The notes under the pieces: model-generated
What the model was told of the DNA's origin: nothing
Seen by the model: the letters and a program-made list of their open reading frames with translations, nothing else
Database searches by the model: none
Part shown: positions 11,362 through 22,800 of the stretch, one piece after another
Layout: each line of letters starts with the position of its first letter
How positions within the stretch are numbered: the stretch's first letter is position 1
Assembly (NCBI RefSeq): GCF_022605165.1
Contig: NC_063068.1
Location: 2,542,001-2,606,000 of the forward strand
Reading direction: 5' to 3'
DNA: 64,000 nt
DNA from: Purpureocillium takamizusanense
Lineage: Eukaryota > Ascomycota > Sordariomycetes > Hypocreales > Ophiocordycipitaceae
Made by a program: the position numbers and the translations under genes

Positions 11362-13598
11362 TCAGATACGGATCTGCCCCCTGCCGGCGCCGGTACTACT
11401 ACTACCGTCGCCACCACTACCGCCGCCAAACCACCTCCGGATGTCGCCGCCGCCACCGCCACCGCCGCTGCTTAGCCCGGCGCTTCCGCTGTCGTCGCCG
11501 CCGGCGTTGCTGCCCATCCACTTGGGCTTCTTGATGCCGCTTCCCAGGTCCTGCATCCACTTTGGAGTCTCGATGGTGTCCATGGTGTTCTTCATGCGGT
11601 GGCCGAGGATCTGGAAGATGTTATCGTCCTCGGGCGGATCGTCGGAGAAGGGCGGTACGCGCGCCGAGGAAGACTGGCTCGCGTGGCGCCGCGGATTGGT
11701 GGTGGAGGATCGCATGGGGGACCTCGCGGGAGAGGCGGCCGAGTCCCTCGCGGAGGGAACCGATAGAATGGGGACGGAGCGGCCGACGATGTTGTTGCCG
11801 GCCCCGGCGCCAGAGAGCCTGGCTATGGCGTCCTCTCGCCGCCGCAAGAGCGAGTTGCCGCCCAACTCCCGCTCGATGAGATCACGGCCCTCTCGCCAGG
11901 ACCCCGTGCCATAGTTGGAGGGGCTACCATCCTCCTCGTCGATGATGTCGATGCCCACGAAGAACCGCTTGACCTTGCCGTAGAAACCAAACAGCGTCGC
12001 CACGACGGGGATCAGTACGACAATGGGAAAGATTTTATCGAACCACCGCCCGAGGTCCGTAAAGTTAATCAGCCTCCCGAGGAAGTTGTAAAAGGTCGTC
12101 TTCTCGTACACCTCGGACGTGAGAAGCGTCAAGAAGTTGTATGATAGCGGCACGCAGAGTTTGGCCACCTGCGTGGCGTACCAGAACGCCGCCTCATGCG
12201 CCGTATTGCGCTTGACCAGCGCTCGCCCGCGCCAGACCTTGACCTCAGTCATAGAAGTAAGGGCAGCGGCGCACATGTAGCAGATCCAAAAGGCTGAGAT
12301 CATCTGACCCGCAAAGCCGACCTGCGCCTTATTGCCCACCCAGTGGTGGATCACGCTGAGACGGACCACGGAGAGCATGGGAAAGGGGAACTTAGCGAAT
12401 TCGGACCAGACGATGCAGGCAGAGGCGGCAGCCAGGAAGAAGCCAAGTCCCAAGCGCGCATATGGGAAGATGTGGTAATAGCAGAGGTACCGCGTGTATG
12501 GCGTTAAAATGGCTGTCGTTTCCCAGAACCTAGCATGAGGCGAAACTTGGCCAAAGTCCAGCTTTGTAGACGCTGCTGAGTCGAGAATCGTCTGCATTTC
12601 TGACGCCTCGTGCACTAGCCGACCCCATTCGTCCACGTACCGCGACCGGGCGTGCCGTGCGCGGACGAGCTTCCGTGTGAGGTCCGCCAGGTACTTTTCG
12701 GTAACGACCGAAGGGATAATGCGGTCTGTGCTTGTCATAGGCGCAATGGAAGGCGGAGGCTGGCTAATCGAAACGTTGGCAAGGTCTTGGAGCTCCTCTA
12801 TCCAGTCCTGAAAGTCCATGGCGGTGCCCGTCTTCCGCCGGCCCAGCTCCTTGACCTGGAGTTCGATCTCCTGGAGGGTGACGAGTGCGTCCTCCATCTT
12901 TTCGTGAGCGATCGGAGCGCGGCTTTGCAAGCGGCGCAGCCTGCCACTGACGCTTGCGCTGCGGATGAGCTGCCTCGGGATCGACACCAGCCCGTGGCCC
13001 ATCAAATAAATGGCGAGGAACAGGCCCCAGCAATACGCAAGCGCCATGACCAAACCTTTCAATAAATCGAACGTGAGACGGTATGCGATTGCGACGTAGA
13101 CGAGGCCCACGATGCTCGCCGTGGCGACAATAGCATAAAACTGGGCATTTTGGCGCAACGAGTATCGTAGCTTGTCGTTGGGCTCGCGGTATCCAGCATC
13201 GGAATATTCGGCAAGGATGGGAAGTATGAACCTATTGCCGGAGAGTCAGAGAAGAGGAAAAGCGGAGGAGAGTCAAGGCGCACACACCATGTCAGGACAA
13301 AGGTGAGCCAGTACGTGATGCGCCAGGCCACCAGAACCACCCTCTGAGGGAGCCAGATCCCGCGCGTCGCCTCGTCGTCCGTGGCGGCGCTCGACGCCAG
13401 GTCTATGGGGACCAAGATGATGGCGACGAGAGGCAACCACAGCGCGAAGAAGATTGGAACGAGGTAGAAGGCGGGCGTGGTGCGCAGCGGGAGGTAGTGT
13501 CGCAGGATCAGGAGGACGGCGACGGAGATGATGAGGAGGGCGAATACGGAGAAGACGATGGAGCCGACGGGCACTGCTGCGCTCATAATGTCTGCCAT
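11362..13598 (-). CDS. LMBR1-domain multi-pass membrane protein
   Basis: Two exons, 13598-13288 and 13231-11362, give 726 aa. The start is MADIMSAAVPVGSIVF; a further upstream ATG at 13787 would add a charged stretch in front of the first membrane helix and is less likely. Multiple hydrophobic helices (SIVFSVFALLIISVAVLLIL, FYLVPIFFALWLPLVAIILVP, FVLTWFILPILAEYSDAGY, FYAIVATASIVGLVYVAIAY and several more) and the phrase LPILAEYSDAGYRE are typical of fungal LMBR1-family proteins. A soluble helical loop lies between the helix sets (about residues 180-330). The C-terminal 180 residues are disordered, Ser-, Pro- and Gly-rich. Animal LMBR1/LIMR members are lipocalin receptor-like; the fungal function is unknown. 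Confidence 0.85.
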
Positions 13599-14203
13599 GA
13601 TGATGCGCGGCTGGAGGAAGAAGAAGAAGCCATCCGTGCTCGTCGACGTGGGTTCAAGGGCGGGCGCAGAGCGTCGTGGTCGGATGTTCCGGTGAGAGAT
13701 GACGATGGCACAAATCGCAGCTCCAAGAAGGTGCCTGGGACCTGGACGTCGCAAGTCGTAGGGGCCGCCGTGGGTCTCATGACGCAAGCGTCACTGGGGC
13801 GGCATGGCGGGCAGTGTCCACTGAGGTGTGCAGTCTTCTACCTGCCCGTGCATGGTACCTAGGTACCAGGTAGGTACGAACGTACCCTGCTATTGTGCCC
13901 ACTGGATGCCCACTGGAGTTCCAAGGACCCTGATGTCGACAGGCTGATGAATGGTCGATGCCTTAATTGCGGGGCGCCAACCTTTATTAATTGACTGGGC
14001 GCGTTGAAACGCGGCAGCGCCTCACCCAGGCGCGTCTCCAGCTTAACCTTGGAAGGTTTCCATTGCCCGCTGCTGGGACTATCATCTCGCATCCTTTCCT
14101 GCGAATTCCGCTGAGCTTCACCCGCACGCTACTTCAAGCAATAAACTCCAGCGGCGCTTCTTCGATCGAAAACCTCGAAGCTCTGAAGCTCTGAACCGTC
14201 GCG
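13599..14203. promoter_or_regulatory. Divergent promoter between LMBR1-like gene and HAT1
   Basis: About 600 bp between two start codons facing away from each other. It holds the perfect 14-bp palindrome GGTACCTAGGTACC at 13854-13867, followed by more GTACC-type half-sites to about 13887. An AT-rich stretch with TTATTAATTGA lies near 13981-13994. Confidence 0.5.
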
Positions 14204-15766
14204 ATGGCGTCCGTGCAGGATCTGGAAGAATGTACGCCGCCGTGATTGCGCAGCTTGAACGCCGCTTGCTAATGGATCGCTAGGGATGCAAGACGCCAGC
14301 AGCGCGCTCTCCATCAGCCTCGTTTCGCCGACTGCGTCCGGCGTCAAACCCATCGCGACCTTCCACCCCAAGTTCACGTATCCCATTTTCGGTGACGATG
14401 AGAAGGTTTTTGGCTACAAGGACCTCAAAATCAGCCTGCGCTTCCGCGCCAACGACATGCGACCGCATTTGCACACCGCCTACGGCAAGAAGCTGAAGCC
14501 GTCGCCTGGAGTGGAAGAGCCGACCGATGTGGTGGGCGTGCTGGACGAAGGGCATCATCTACCCAAGAGTATGTGCGACCAAGCCGCGCTCCTTCTGCTA
14601 ATTCATGCTGACGCCCCGTAGTTGCCTTTGCCAAGGGATCGGACTTTGAGAATGGCTCCAAGCAGCTCGGAGATAACTACACGCCCCCAGGCAAGCTCCA
14701 CGCGACAATCGACGGCGCCGATGGTCAATACGAGGTCTGGCGAGGCAATCTGGACGACGCAGCCGTCCGGCAGCTCAACACTCGTGTCCAGATCTTCGTG
14801 CCGCTTTTCATCGAGGGTGGTTCCTATATTGGCCAAGATACCGAGTCCGATGCCCCCGACATCAACATCTCCGACGCTGACCGTTGGACATTGTTCTTCC
14901 TGTACAAGACACAGCCATCCGACATTCAACCCGAGAAGAAGTCGTACACCTTTGTCGGATACTCGACCGTCTACCGCTTCTTTTACTTCCAGCCACCCAC
15001 GCCCCCTCAGTCTCCCAAGGCGGACTGGGAGCTACCGGAGGGACACATCGACTTGGCAGAGCTGCCGTGTCGGACACGGCTTTCACAGTTTATCATCCTC
15101 CCACCCTTTCAGGGCCAAGGCAATGGCCATCTACTCTACAAGACCATCTTTGACTACTACCACAAGCACCCTCAGACCCACGAGTTTACCGTGGAGAACC
15201 CAAGTGAGGTGTTTGATGACCTGCGAGACATTTGCGACCTCACATTTCTTAAGGCGATGCCTGAGTTTAGAGCGCTACGCCTCGATAGCTCGGTGACAAT
15301 ACCGAAATCTGGCCCGTTGCCGGCTCTCATCCTCGGCGCCGACATAACCGAAGATGTACGGAAGAAGGCAAAGATTGCACCGCGACAGTTTGCAAGGGTC
15401 TTGGAAATGCATCTCATGTCTCAACTGCCGCTCTCTGTACGACCGAGCTTGGATCTGGACGCCATTGTCCCCGAGCCAACCAAGGCGGACAAGCACGAGG
15501 AAAGGCTTTGGCAATTGATTGTCAAGCAGAGGCTTTATAAGCACAACAGGGAACTCCTTGCCCAGATTGATCAATCGGAGCGTATCGAGAAGCTTAGAGA
15601 GACCCTGACTGGCGTCGAATTGGAATATGCACGGGTGCTAGCTGCGCACGAGCGAGCCATGTCGCACACGAAGACATCGCCGCGGGGGGGTTCGAATGGA
15701 AAGCGGAAGCTAGACGAGGCGGAGCCTGCGGAACCCAGCAAGAAGGCCAGAGTCGAGGACGAGTGA
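14204..15766 (+). CDS. HAT1: Histone acetyltransferase type B catalytic subunit Hat1
   Basis: Three exons, 14204-14231, 14284-14568 and 14622-15766, give 485 aa. The N-terminal half contains the Hat1 segment FHPKFTYPIFGDDEKVFGYKDL; the catalytic GNAT core has TFVGYSTVYRFFYF and the acetyl-CoA loop QGQGNG at about 268-273 within LSQFIILPPFQGQGNGHLLY. After it, EFTVENPSEVFDDLRDICD is the typical Hat1 motif B region. A helical tail and a basic nuclear-localisation-like end (GKRKLDEAEPAEPSKKARV) follow. Hat1, with Hat2 (RbAp46), acetylates free histone H4 at Lys5 and Lys12 before chromatin assembly. The first exon encodes only nine residues, MASVQDLEE, plus one base. Confidence 0.95.
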
Positions 15767-16046
15767 ACGTTTCTCTGGCGGCAGGCTCGCGGATACCGCG
15801 AAAACTGGGAATGGGCGTTTAGGTTACGCAAATAGGGTGTAAGATCATGTGTACTTGTCTATAAACCGGGCCAGATGCCCGGATCCTCTTTCTCCTCTTC
15901 ATGTCCTTCGTAATATGTCCAGCCACAAATATCAACGGCATCGCCGGCCGGAGGAGCATTTTTCGTACCTCTGTTCTGCCACTCAAGTTATGCGAGGCTC
16001 TCTTCCCCCATCAACATCGCGACACAGCTGCTGTTATGTATGCACT

Positions 16047-17121
16047 TTACTGGCTGCTTGGAGCAGGGCCAGGCCTGGTACCGTTCACATTCTTGACGCC
16101 CTCTCCAAGCTGACTGGCGATGCAGGTGGCCTCACGGAAGGCTCTCGAGACGGTACCCCGAACGCCGCCATCCTCTAGGACAAGCAGCCCGCCAATGGTG
16201 CAGCCGCCCGGTGTGCAAACCTTCTCTCTCAGAATGGCAGGATGCTCGCCCGACTGCACTAGGCCTGTCGTTCCCCTCATGGACTGGACGGCCATCCTCT
16301 GCGCCTCGGCGCGGGGCAAGCCCATGGCGACGGCGCCGTCGATGGCGGCCTCGAGCATGAGGGCGAAAATGGCGGGGCCGGAACCGCACAGAGCGGTCGA
16401 AGCGTCCATGTTCCCTGCGGGAAGGTAGACAACGTCGCCGATGCGCTTGAAGATCCAGGTTACGAGGGCCTTGGTGGCTGGGGGCAGAGGCGGGGTTGAC
16501 GTGCCGATGACGGTCATGGATTCACGGATGAGGGCAGCGGTGTTGCACATGGCGCGGACGATTCTGCAGCGGCCATCCTCCTCCGGGTCCTTGGACGACA
16601 CGGCGCCGTGCAGAGCAACTTCCATGTGCTCGACGGTAATGCCTGCGCAGACGCTAATGAGGAGCTTTCCGTGCAGGGCCTTGGCCATGCCGGGCTGGCC
16701 CAGGACGTCTTTGACCATGTAAGGCTTGCAGCCGAGGAGGACGACCTGAGCCTGCTGGACGGCTGCAATGTTGTCGTTTTGCACGACCTTGACGACGGAC
16801 GAGTGCTCCCACAGAGTGGACTTGACGCGCTTAGCGCTCTCGGCACTGCGCACGCAGGCAATGAAGCGCGAGGGCAGCGAAGGCGGAAGCTCCTCTGACG
16901 GGGTCGACGTGCCAGAGGTGGGTGTCTGCAGGGGCTTGGGGCCATTGAGCTCGGCAAGCGATGTGAGGATGCCATTGAGAATGGCGATGCCCATGGTCCC
17001 TGAAAGAAGAATGAGCCTTGGCTGTTAACGTATCCCATGGGGCAAGGGTCATCGTACCGCATCCCAAGACGGTCATGGTGAAGTCCGAGGACGAGTGCTC
17101 ATGCTGAGGAAGGGCGAGCAT
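16047..17121 (-). CDS. PRO3: Pyrroline-5-carboxylate reductase
   Basis: Two exons, 17121-17058 and 16999-16047, give 338 aa. The dinucleotide-binding loop GCGTMG (in VLGCGTMGIAIL) spans the splice junction. Further family marks: LLGCKPYMVKDVL, the ISVCAGITVEHME strand, VRAMCNTAALIRESMTV, and the C-terminal dimer and substrate region LCGSGPAIFALMLEAAIDGAVAMGL and TPGGCTIGGL. The enzyme reduces pyrroline-5-carboxylate to proline with NAD(P)H, the last step of proline synthesis, in the cytosol. A 25-residue Ser/Thr/Pro insert after the Rossmann start (near residue 40) is common in fungal forms. The start ATG is the first in frame after non-coding sequence. Confidence 0.95.
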
Positions 17122-17707
17122 CTTGGCGACAGGTTGGGTATACTTTGGGGTGAGTCTTCTGAACCGAATGGATGTGAGAGAAAAGTATGAACTGAAGCTC
17201 TCTCCAGTCGAAGAATGGGGGTGCTGAAACGACGTTTAGGCAACTTGGTAGGCTTGCGAAGACTTCAAAGCTGGGCATCCGAATACACAAGAAGTCTACT
17301 TGGTAGAATGGGGCAGAAACGGCTTAGCCGATGGTATCCAGTGCCACCTGTCGCGAGATTTTCGTGCTGCTGCGGGAGTGCTAACTGGACGAGCCTACTG
17401 CCATTGTGCAGCACTGGGCCGCCTCCGATTCCGGCTGCGGGGGTTCCCGGAGCTTTGCCGCGGGGCTGTCGTGACTGCCACCCCACTTCTCTCCTTCCCT
17501 GTCTTCACCTTGCCCGCTCACCGAGACCAGCGCGCCACTCACCGAGGATCCGCGTCTCGCAAAACGAGGCCTGGCCCACTCGATTCTATGTCGCTTCACA
17601 CACTCACCAGGTGCAACTCAACACACTTATGCAATTTCCAACGCCGCAACCTGAGCCGGCCACATATCCTTAGCTGCAAGGATAGAAGCGGGGCAGAAGC
17701 GGCAACG
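17122..17707. promoter_or_regulatory. Divergent promoter between PRO3 and CTK3
   Basis: About 590 bp between divergent start codons. Overlapping ORFs on both strands lack any recognisable protein signature. Confidence 0.5.
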
Positions 17708-18595
17708 ATGGCGGACCCTTTTGCGGTGCGCATGCACTTCAGCTCTCAGCTACAGCACCTCAACGCCTCAGTCAACTCAGCACAAAAGGCTGCTCAGTAT
17801 GCGCTCAAGTACAGGGACATGGACGAGGACCTACATTCATGCATCCTAGAGCAAGTTGAGAAAGTACCGTTCCTCACCAAAACTGTCTTTCCGCACGTAT
17901 CTGTATTGACACAGGACCTCAGAACAACATGAATACGCGGGCCAACATCATGTACTTCATCGAGCACTTCTTGGACCTGGCAAAGGAGGGGCACGCAGAC
18001 TACATCCGCATGATGCAGCGTGACATCATACGCGTTGTTGATGCCGTGGCCCCTGATGACGGCTCAGGGGCCGCAAATGTAAAGGTCGTTCGGAAAGTGA
18101 GTCGCACCAGATCCATCTCATGTGCCCCCATGGACCTTGACGCTGACCGCTCTGAAGGTTCTGCAGGGTCTTCAAGGCAAGGGACACCTGGAATCTCAGA
18201 CCGTAACGCAGATAGAGGACGTGCTGAAGGAGAGAGAAACCAACGACGATGACCTGGGTCTCGCCTCGTCTCCCGTTGACGTTGAGATGATTGACAGACC
18301 GCAGTCGCATTCGACCCCGAGAAACAGCAGACGGCCGGTGCCGCACAGGTTAGACAAGCGGCAGATCGAACAGCGCATCGAGGAGGACCGCGAGCGACAC
18401 AAACGGGAGAGGGAGAGCATCTGGGCCGTTCCCAGGGGCGACGACGCTGAACTGAACAAGCTGTGGGAAGAGACGAGCGATTTCGGCGAAGACGACGATC
18501 GACTGGTGACGGAAGAGGAGGAAGACTTTATTAAGGAGATGGAGCTGCAACAGTGTCCGCACAAGCAGTCGCTAGCAAACGGTCAACTGCATTGA
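17708..18595 (+). CDS. CTK3: CTD kinase I gamma subunit (Ctk3)
   Basis: Three exons, 17708-17863, 17923-18096 and 18158-18595, give 255 aa. The N-terminus (MADPFAVRMHFSSQLQHLNAS, AQYALKYRDMDEDLHSCILEQ, then NNMNTRANIMYFIEHFLDLA) is a CID-like helical domain typical of Ctk3. The C-terminal half is acidic and charged with a likely coiled coil around RQIEQRIEEDRERHKRERESIW. Ctk3 associates with the kinase Ctk1 and cyclin Ctk2 in CTDK-I, which phosphorylates Ser2 of the RNA polymerase II tail during elongation. The third exon could instead start three codons later at another AG (after GTTCTGCAG), which also keeps frame. The extended upstream ORF to 17300 is not needed: the family starts at MADPF. 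Confidence 0.9.
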
Positions 18596-18935
18596 GTTGT
18601 GAGTCGGGGCATGGTCAGAGGCATGATATGGCGTTACGGCGCCATTCTGTGAGTGTTTCGGCAATAGGTTGGTTGGAATACTGTTAGATACCCATGTATG
18701 ATTTCGTTGTCGGCTTGAAGACATGTGTGCATGCCATGTGATTTCGAATCTGGGTCCCAATATACCCGCCCTCCCCTGCCGAGACACATGCAAATTTGGG
18801 ACGCTGGAAAAGAGCTGTTCCATTTGACATGGTGCATTTCTGCTAGATACTAGTACACGTGGTTTTGTACATGCAAACCCGCCATCTATCGTGCCATCCC
18901 GCCTTGGTGTGTCGCGGCAGTACCCGGGCGTTCCT
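18596..18935. other. Convergent intergenic region
   Basis: 340 bp between the convergent ends of CTK3 and the bL12m gene. Nothing is visible beyond presumed 3' UTRs. Confidence 0.5.
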
Positions 18936-19539
18936 CTACTCCATCACGACCGTGGCGCCCAGCTCCTTCATGGCGGCAATGATCTTCTCAGCCTCCTCCT
19001 TGGGGACGTTCTCCTTCATCATCTTGGGCGCGCTCTCGACGAACTTCTTGCTGTCGACCAGACTGAGGCCCAACAGGCCCTTGACCTCTTTGATTATCTT
19101 GGCCTTGGCGGCGGCGTCAAATGCTTCCAGCTTCAGAGTGAACAGCGTCTTCTCGGCAGCAGCGGGGGCGGCCTCCTCAGCCTCTTCGGCGGCGGCGGGT
19201 GCGGCGGCCGGGGCGGCAGCGGCAAAGCCGCCGATGGGCATGTCTGGGATGTTGAGCTTGGTCTGTCGCAACCGTTAGCTGCCGACGCTCGTCGACTACT
19301 GCGGGCCAAGCTCCTGATCCACCTACCTTCAGGCTGGAGACGAGGTCGGCAGTTTCCAGTAGCGTAAGCTGGCTGATCTGGTCGACAATTTCGGCGATCT
19401 TGGGGTTGGTCGGGGCGGTCTCTGTCGAGTTGAAGCGCCGTGCCGTCGAGGCGACGCGGAGGATCTGTGCGGAGGACCTGGCCGCGCTTGCGGAGCGCAA
19501 TTGGCGGGCGCAGCTGCGCGCCGCGTACCGACAAGACAT
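18936..19539 (-). CDS. MNP1: Mitochondrial ribosomal protein bL12m (L7/L12)
   Basis: Two exons, 19539-19327 and 19262-18936, give 179 aa. The first 37 residues (MSCRYAARSCARQLRSASAA and on to RRFNST) are a strong mitochondrial targeting sequence: Arg/Ala/Ser-rich with no acid residues. The N-terminal dimerisation domain IAEIVDQISQLTLLETADLVSSLK follows, then an Ala/Glu/Pro hinge, then the C-terminal domain EKTLFTLKLEAFDAAAKAKIIKEVKGLLGLSLVDSKKFVESAPKMMKENVPKEEAEKI, the part that recruits translation factors. It forms the stalk of the mitochondrial large ribosomal subunit. It is divergent from MDN1, with 348 bp between the two starts. Confidence 0.95.
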
Positions 19540-19887
19540 GGCTATGCTGTGAGGAGGTGTGAGGATGGGAGGCGTGCGGGACGGGAGGTTTGAGCGTCGT
19601 GTCGCGTGCGGGATTCTCCTTCGACAGTCAAGCCTCGAATTGAGCGCCCTGGAAGTTTTTCGAGCTTGCCCATGCCAGCCACTGGGTGGTCGCGGGCGCT
19701 CGGCTTTGGGACCACAGCGATGTCGGTGATTGGCTCGGATATTTGTAGTACCAGCGCCGACGCGGCACCCCTGCACCTTCCTGCTGCCCAAGAAAAAAAG
19801 TTCCATATGATGGCACTACGAGGAAGGCGCCTCTGAAAACGCATCGGGATTGGGAGGAAAAACTTCAGAGTCGACAACGGCGCAATC
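19540..19887. promoter_or_regulatory. Divergent promoter between bL12m and MDN1 genes
   Basis: 348 bp shared by a mitochondrial ribosomal protein gene and a ribosome-assembly gene. No sharp motif is seen beyond an A-rich patch (AAGAAAAAAAG) near 19790. Confidence 0.5.
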
Positions 19888-22800
19888 ATGGACATGATTG
19901 ACGTCTCGCGGCAGACGAGGTCGCTCCTACGGGATGCGACTGCGTTGGATCATCTGCCCCCGGATTTACTCGGTTTGATCCGGAATTTCTCATCGACAAA
20001 CCTCTTGGATGCCATCTCGCAGGCGGCGCTCATCCCGCGACTTACAGAGCGAGTCTTTGTGCACTTTGAGGACGTCTTTCCCGACCTGTGTGCGCGATGG
20101 ATTCTCAACGCAGGCAACGACACATCTCGCCATATTCGAATCTCATCGGCTTTTGCCCGGATATTACCATTCGCACCCTATCTCTCAAATTTTCTCACGT
20201 CTTCTGCTGGTGAGGCGCCAGCCGTGAACCACCCTCCGGCGCTGCGGCTGCAGCTCCCAACACTGGACGAATCTACGTCGCCCAGCCTGAGCACAGAAAG
20301 CTTACTAGAGAGCCTTGTTACGATATGGAGGCTCTTGAGCTTTGACTCGCGCACATTTACCAGTATCGTCTCGCTCACTTACGTGCAGAGCTTGTTCGTC
20401 CATGAGAGCCGGGCAGTACGATATGTGGCCATCCGCATCTTCTGTCAGCTGCTCCACGCTTCCGACCTCAAGCTCGAGAACCTAGTGGATGCGCACGTTG
20501 GCAAAGACGAAGCCGTCATTGCCGCTCTGGATGGAAGGCCCATTGACTTTGGCTTCTTGTCGCTGCATGAGCATGACCGAGCAAAGGCAGTCATCGCGTT
20601 GCGGAGCGAAGTCGAGCGGGACCACGAGCACATCGCTGAAGCTGCTGAAGCGCAGAGTCTCACACCGTACGTTGTGCCGTATGGGAGAATACTCCTTCCT
20701 CGGCCACACGGTCCCATCGGTGACCCGTCGAGCCTCGTGAGGACAGCCACGACGACCAAGAATCTCGAGGCTCTGGCCACTATGCTTCGAGAACCAGACC
20801 CGATTCTTCTGCACGGCCTCCCGGGCGTTGGCAAGACGTCTTTGATCCACGAGATAGCCCGCCAGCTGGGCATGTATTCTAACATGGTCACGCTGCATCT
20901 CAACGAACAGACCGACGCCAAGATGCTCGTGGGTCTGTACTCGACAGACTCCAAGCCAGGGAGCTTCCAGTGGAGGCCTGGTGTCTTGACTACAGCTGTC
21001 AGGGAGGGTCGATGGGTACTAGTGGAGGATCTTGATCGGGCACCGACCGAGGTTCTGAGCACCTTGCTGCCGCTGATAGAGCGAAAGGAGCTGCTCATTC
21101 CGAGCCGTGGAGAGAGGATACGAGCCGCCAACAGCTTTCGACTCTTCGCCACCGTCCGGACATCTCGTGGCATGAATGGCCGAGAAAATCTTCCGACCTT
21201 GGTGGGAATACGTTTCTGGAGATCCCTCTGCATGGAAGCCCTGACGCAGCCGGAGCTAGAAGATGTGGTGCTGCAAACGTATCCCATACTGCGAAAATTT
21301 GTTCCCGGGATCTTGGCTGTTCATCGGCGGCTATCTCATATGGCTAACAACCTGGCCCTCATGTCTCGTGGGCGAAGCGTAATGGATCGACAGATTAACT
21401 TGAGAGATCTCCTCAAGTGGTGCCGCAGGCTGAGAGAGTGTCTCCTCACAGCAGGCTCAACGTCTGGGGACGAACCCATCAGCGAAACCACTCGAGACTG
21501 GATGTTTATGGAGGCACTCGACTGCTTCGTTGGTAGTTGCCCCGATGTTGAGCTGGGCAAAAACCTGGTTTACGCCATTGCTGAAGAGATGCACATGTCC
21601 AAAGAACGAGCGGACCACTACCTGTCCGCCAATATACCCCCTTTGGAAGAGAGTGAATTCAGCTTCAACATTGGGCGAGCCCAACTGCGAAAGAAAAAAA
21701 CAACCCGTCTGCAAAAGTCAAAGCGGCCGTTTGCAAGCACTGCACATGCCAAGAGGCTCCTGGAGCAGATTGCCGTGGCAGTGAAGCTGGAGGAGCCTGT
21801 GCTACTGGTAGGCGAGACAGGTATCGGCAAAACCACCGTGGTACAGCAATTAGCAGAATCTCTGGGGCACAGACTGATCGCAGTCAATCTCTCCCAGCAG
21901 AGTGAGGTTGGTGATTTACTGGGCGGTTTCAAACCTGTCAATGTCCGAAGCCTTGCTGTCCCACTCAAAGAAGAATTCGAGGATCTCTTCGCAGCCACAG
22001 GCATTTCGGCTTCAAAAAACCAGAAGTATCTGGAGCAATTTGGTCGATGCTTTGCCAAAGGACAGTGGTCCAAATTGTCCAAGCTTTGGAAAGAAGCACC
22101 GAAAATGTTTGTCAGGATCCTCATGGAGCTTGAGCGGATGCATTCGGAGACGCGGGACGACGACGCGCAGCCAAATAAGCGCCGAAAGACGCAGTCAAAG
22201 CTGCAGACGCTCTCTGAATTGCGGCCGCGGTGGGATACGTTTGCTCGCAATCTTGAGCAGTTTGACGTTCAAATTGCCGGCGGGTCTGGAGCCTTTGCGT
22301 TTTCTTTTGTCGAGGGAAACCTTGTCAAAGCCGTGCGCAACGGCGACTGGGTGCTCTTGGACGAGATCAATCTGGCCTCTCCTGATACTCTTGAAAGTAT
22401 TGCCGATTTGTTGACTGGGCCCGATGAACGCCCCTGCATTCTACTATCCGAGACGGGAGAGATTGAGAAGATTGTGGCGCACCCGAACTTTCGCATATTT
22501 GGCGCCATGAATCCGGCGACAGATATTGGCAAGAGAGATCTGCCTGTTGGCATTCGCTCGCGATTTACAGAGCTCTACGTCGGAAGCCCTGATGCGGACC
22601 TCAAAGACTTGTTGACAATCATCAAAACCTACCTGGGAAGCACAAGCATGAAACACGACCAAGCCGCCGATGATATCGCACGGCTCTATCTCAACACTAA
22701 GCGAATGGCTGAGGAGAAAAGGCTCGTTGACGGAGCAAACGAGGTGCCGCACTTTAGCTTGCGAACTTTGACTCGAGTGCTTAGCTATGTCAACACTATT

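Noticed and set aside
15680..15700. tRNA-like T-loop sequence (GGTTCGAATGG)
   Set aside because: It lies within the HAT1 coding frame and no acceptor stem or anticodon arm surrounds it.
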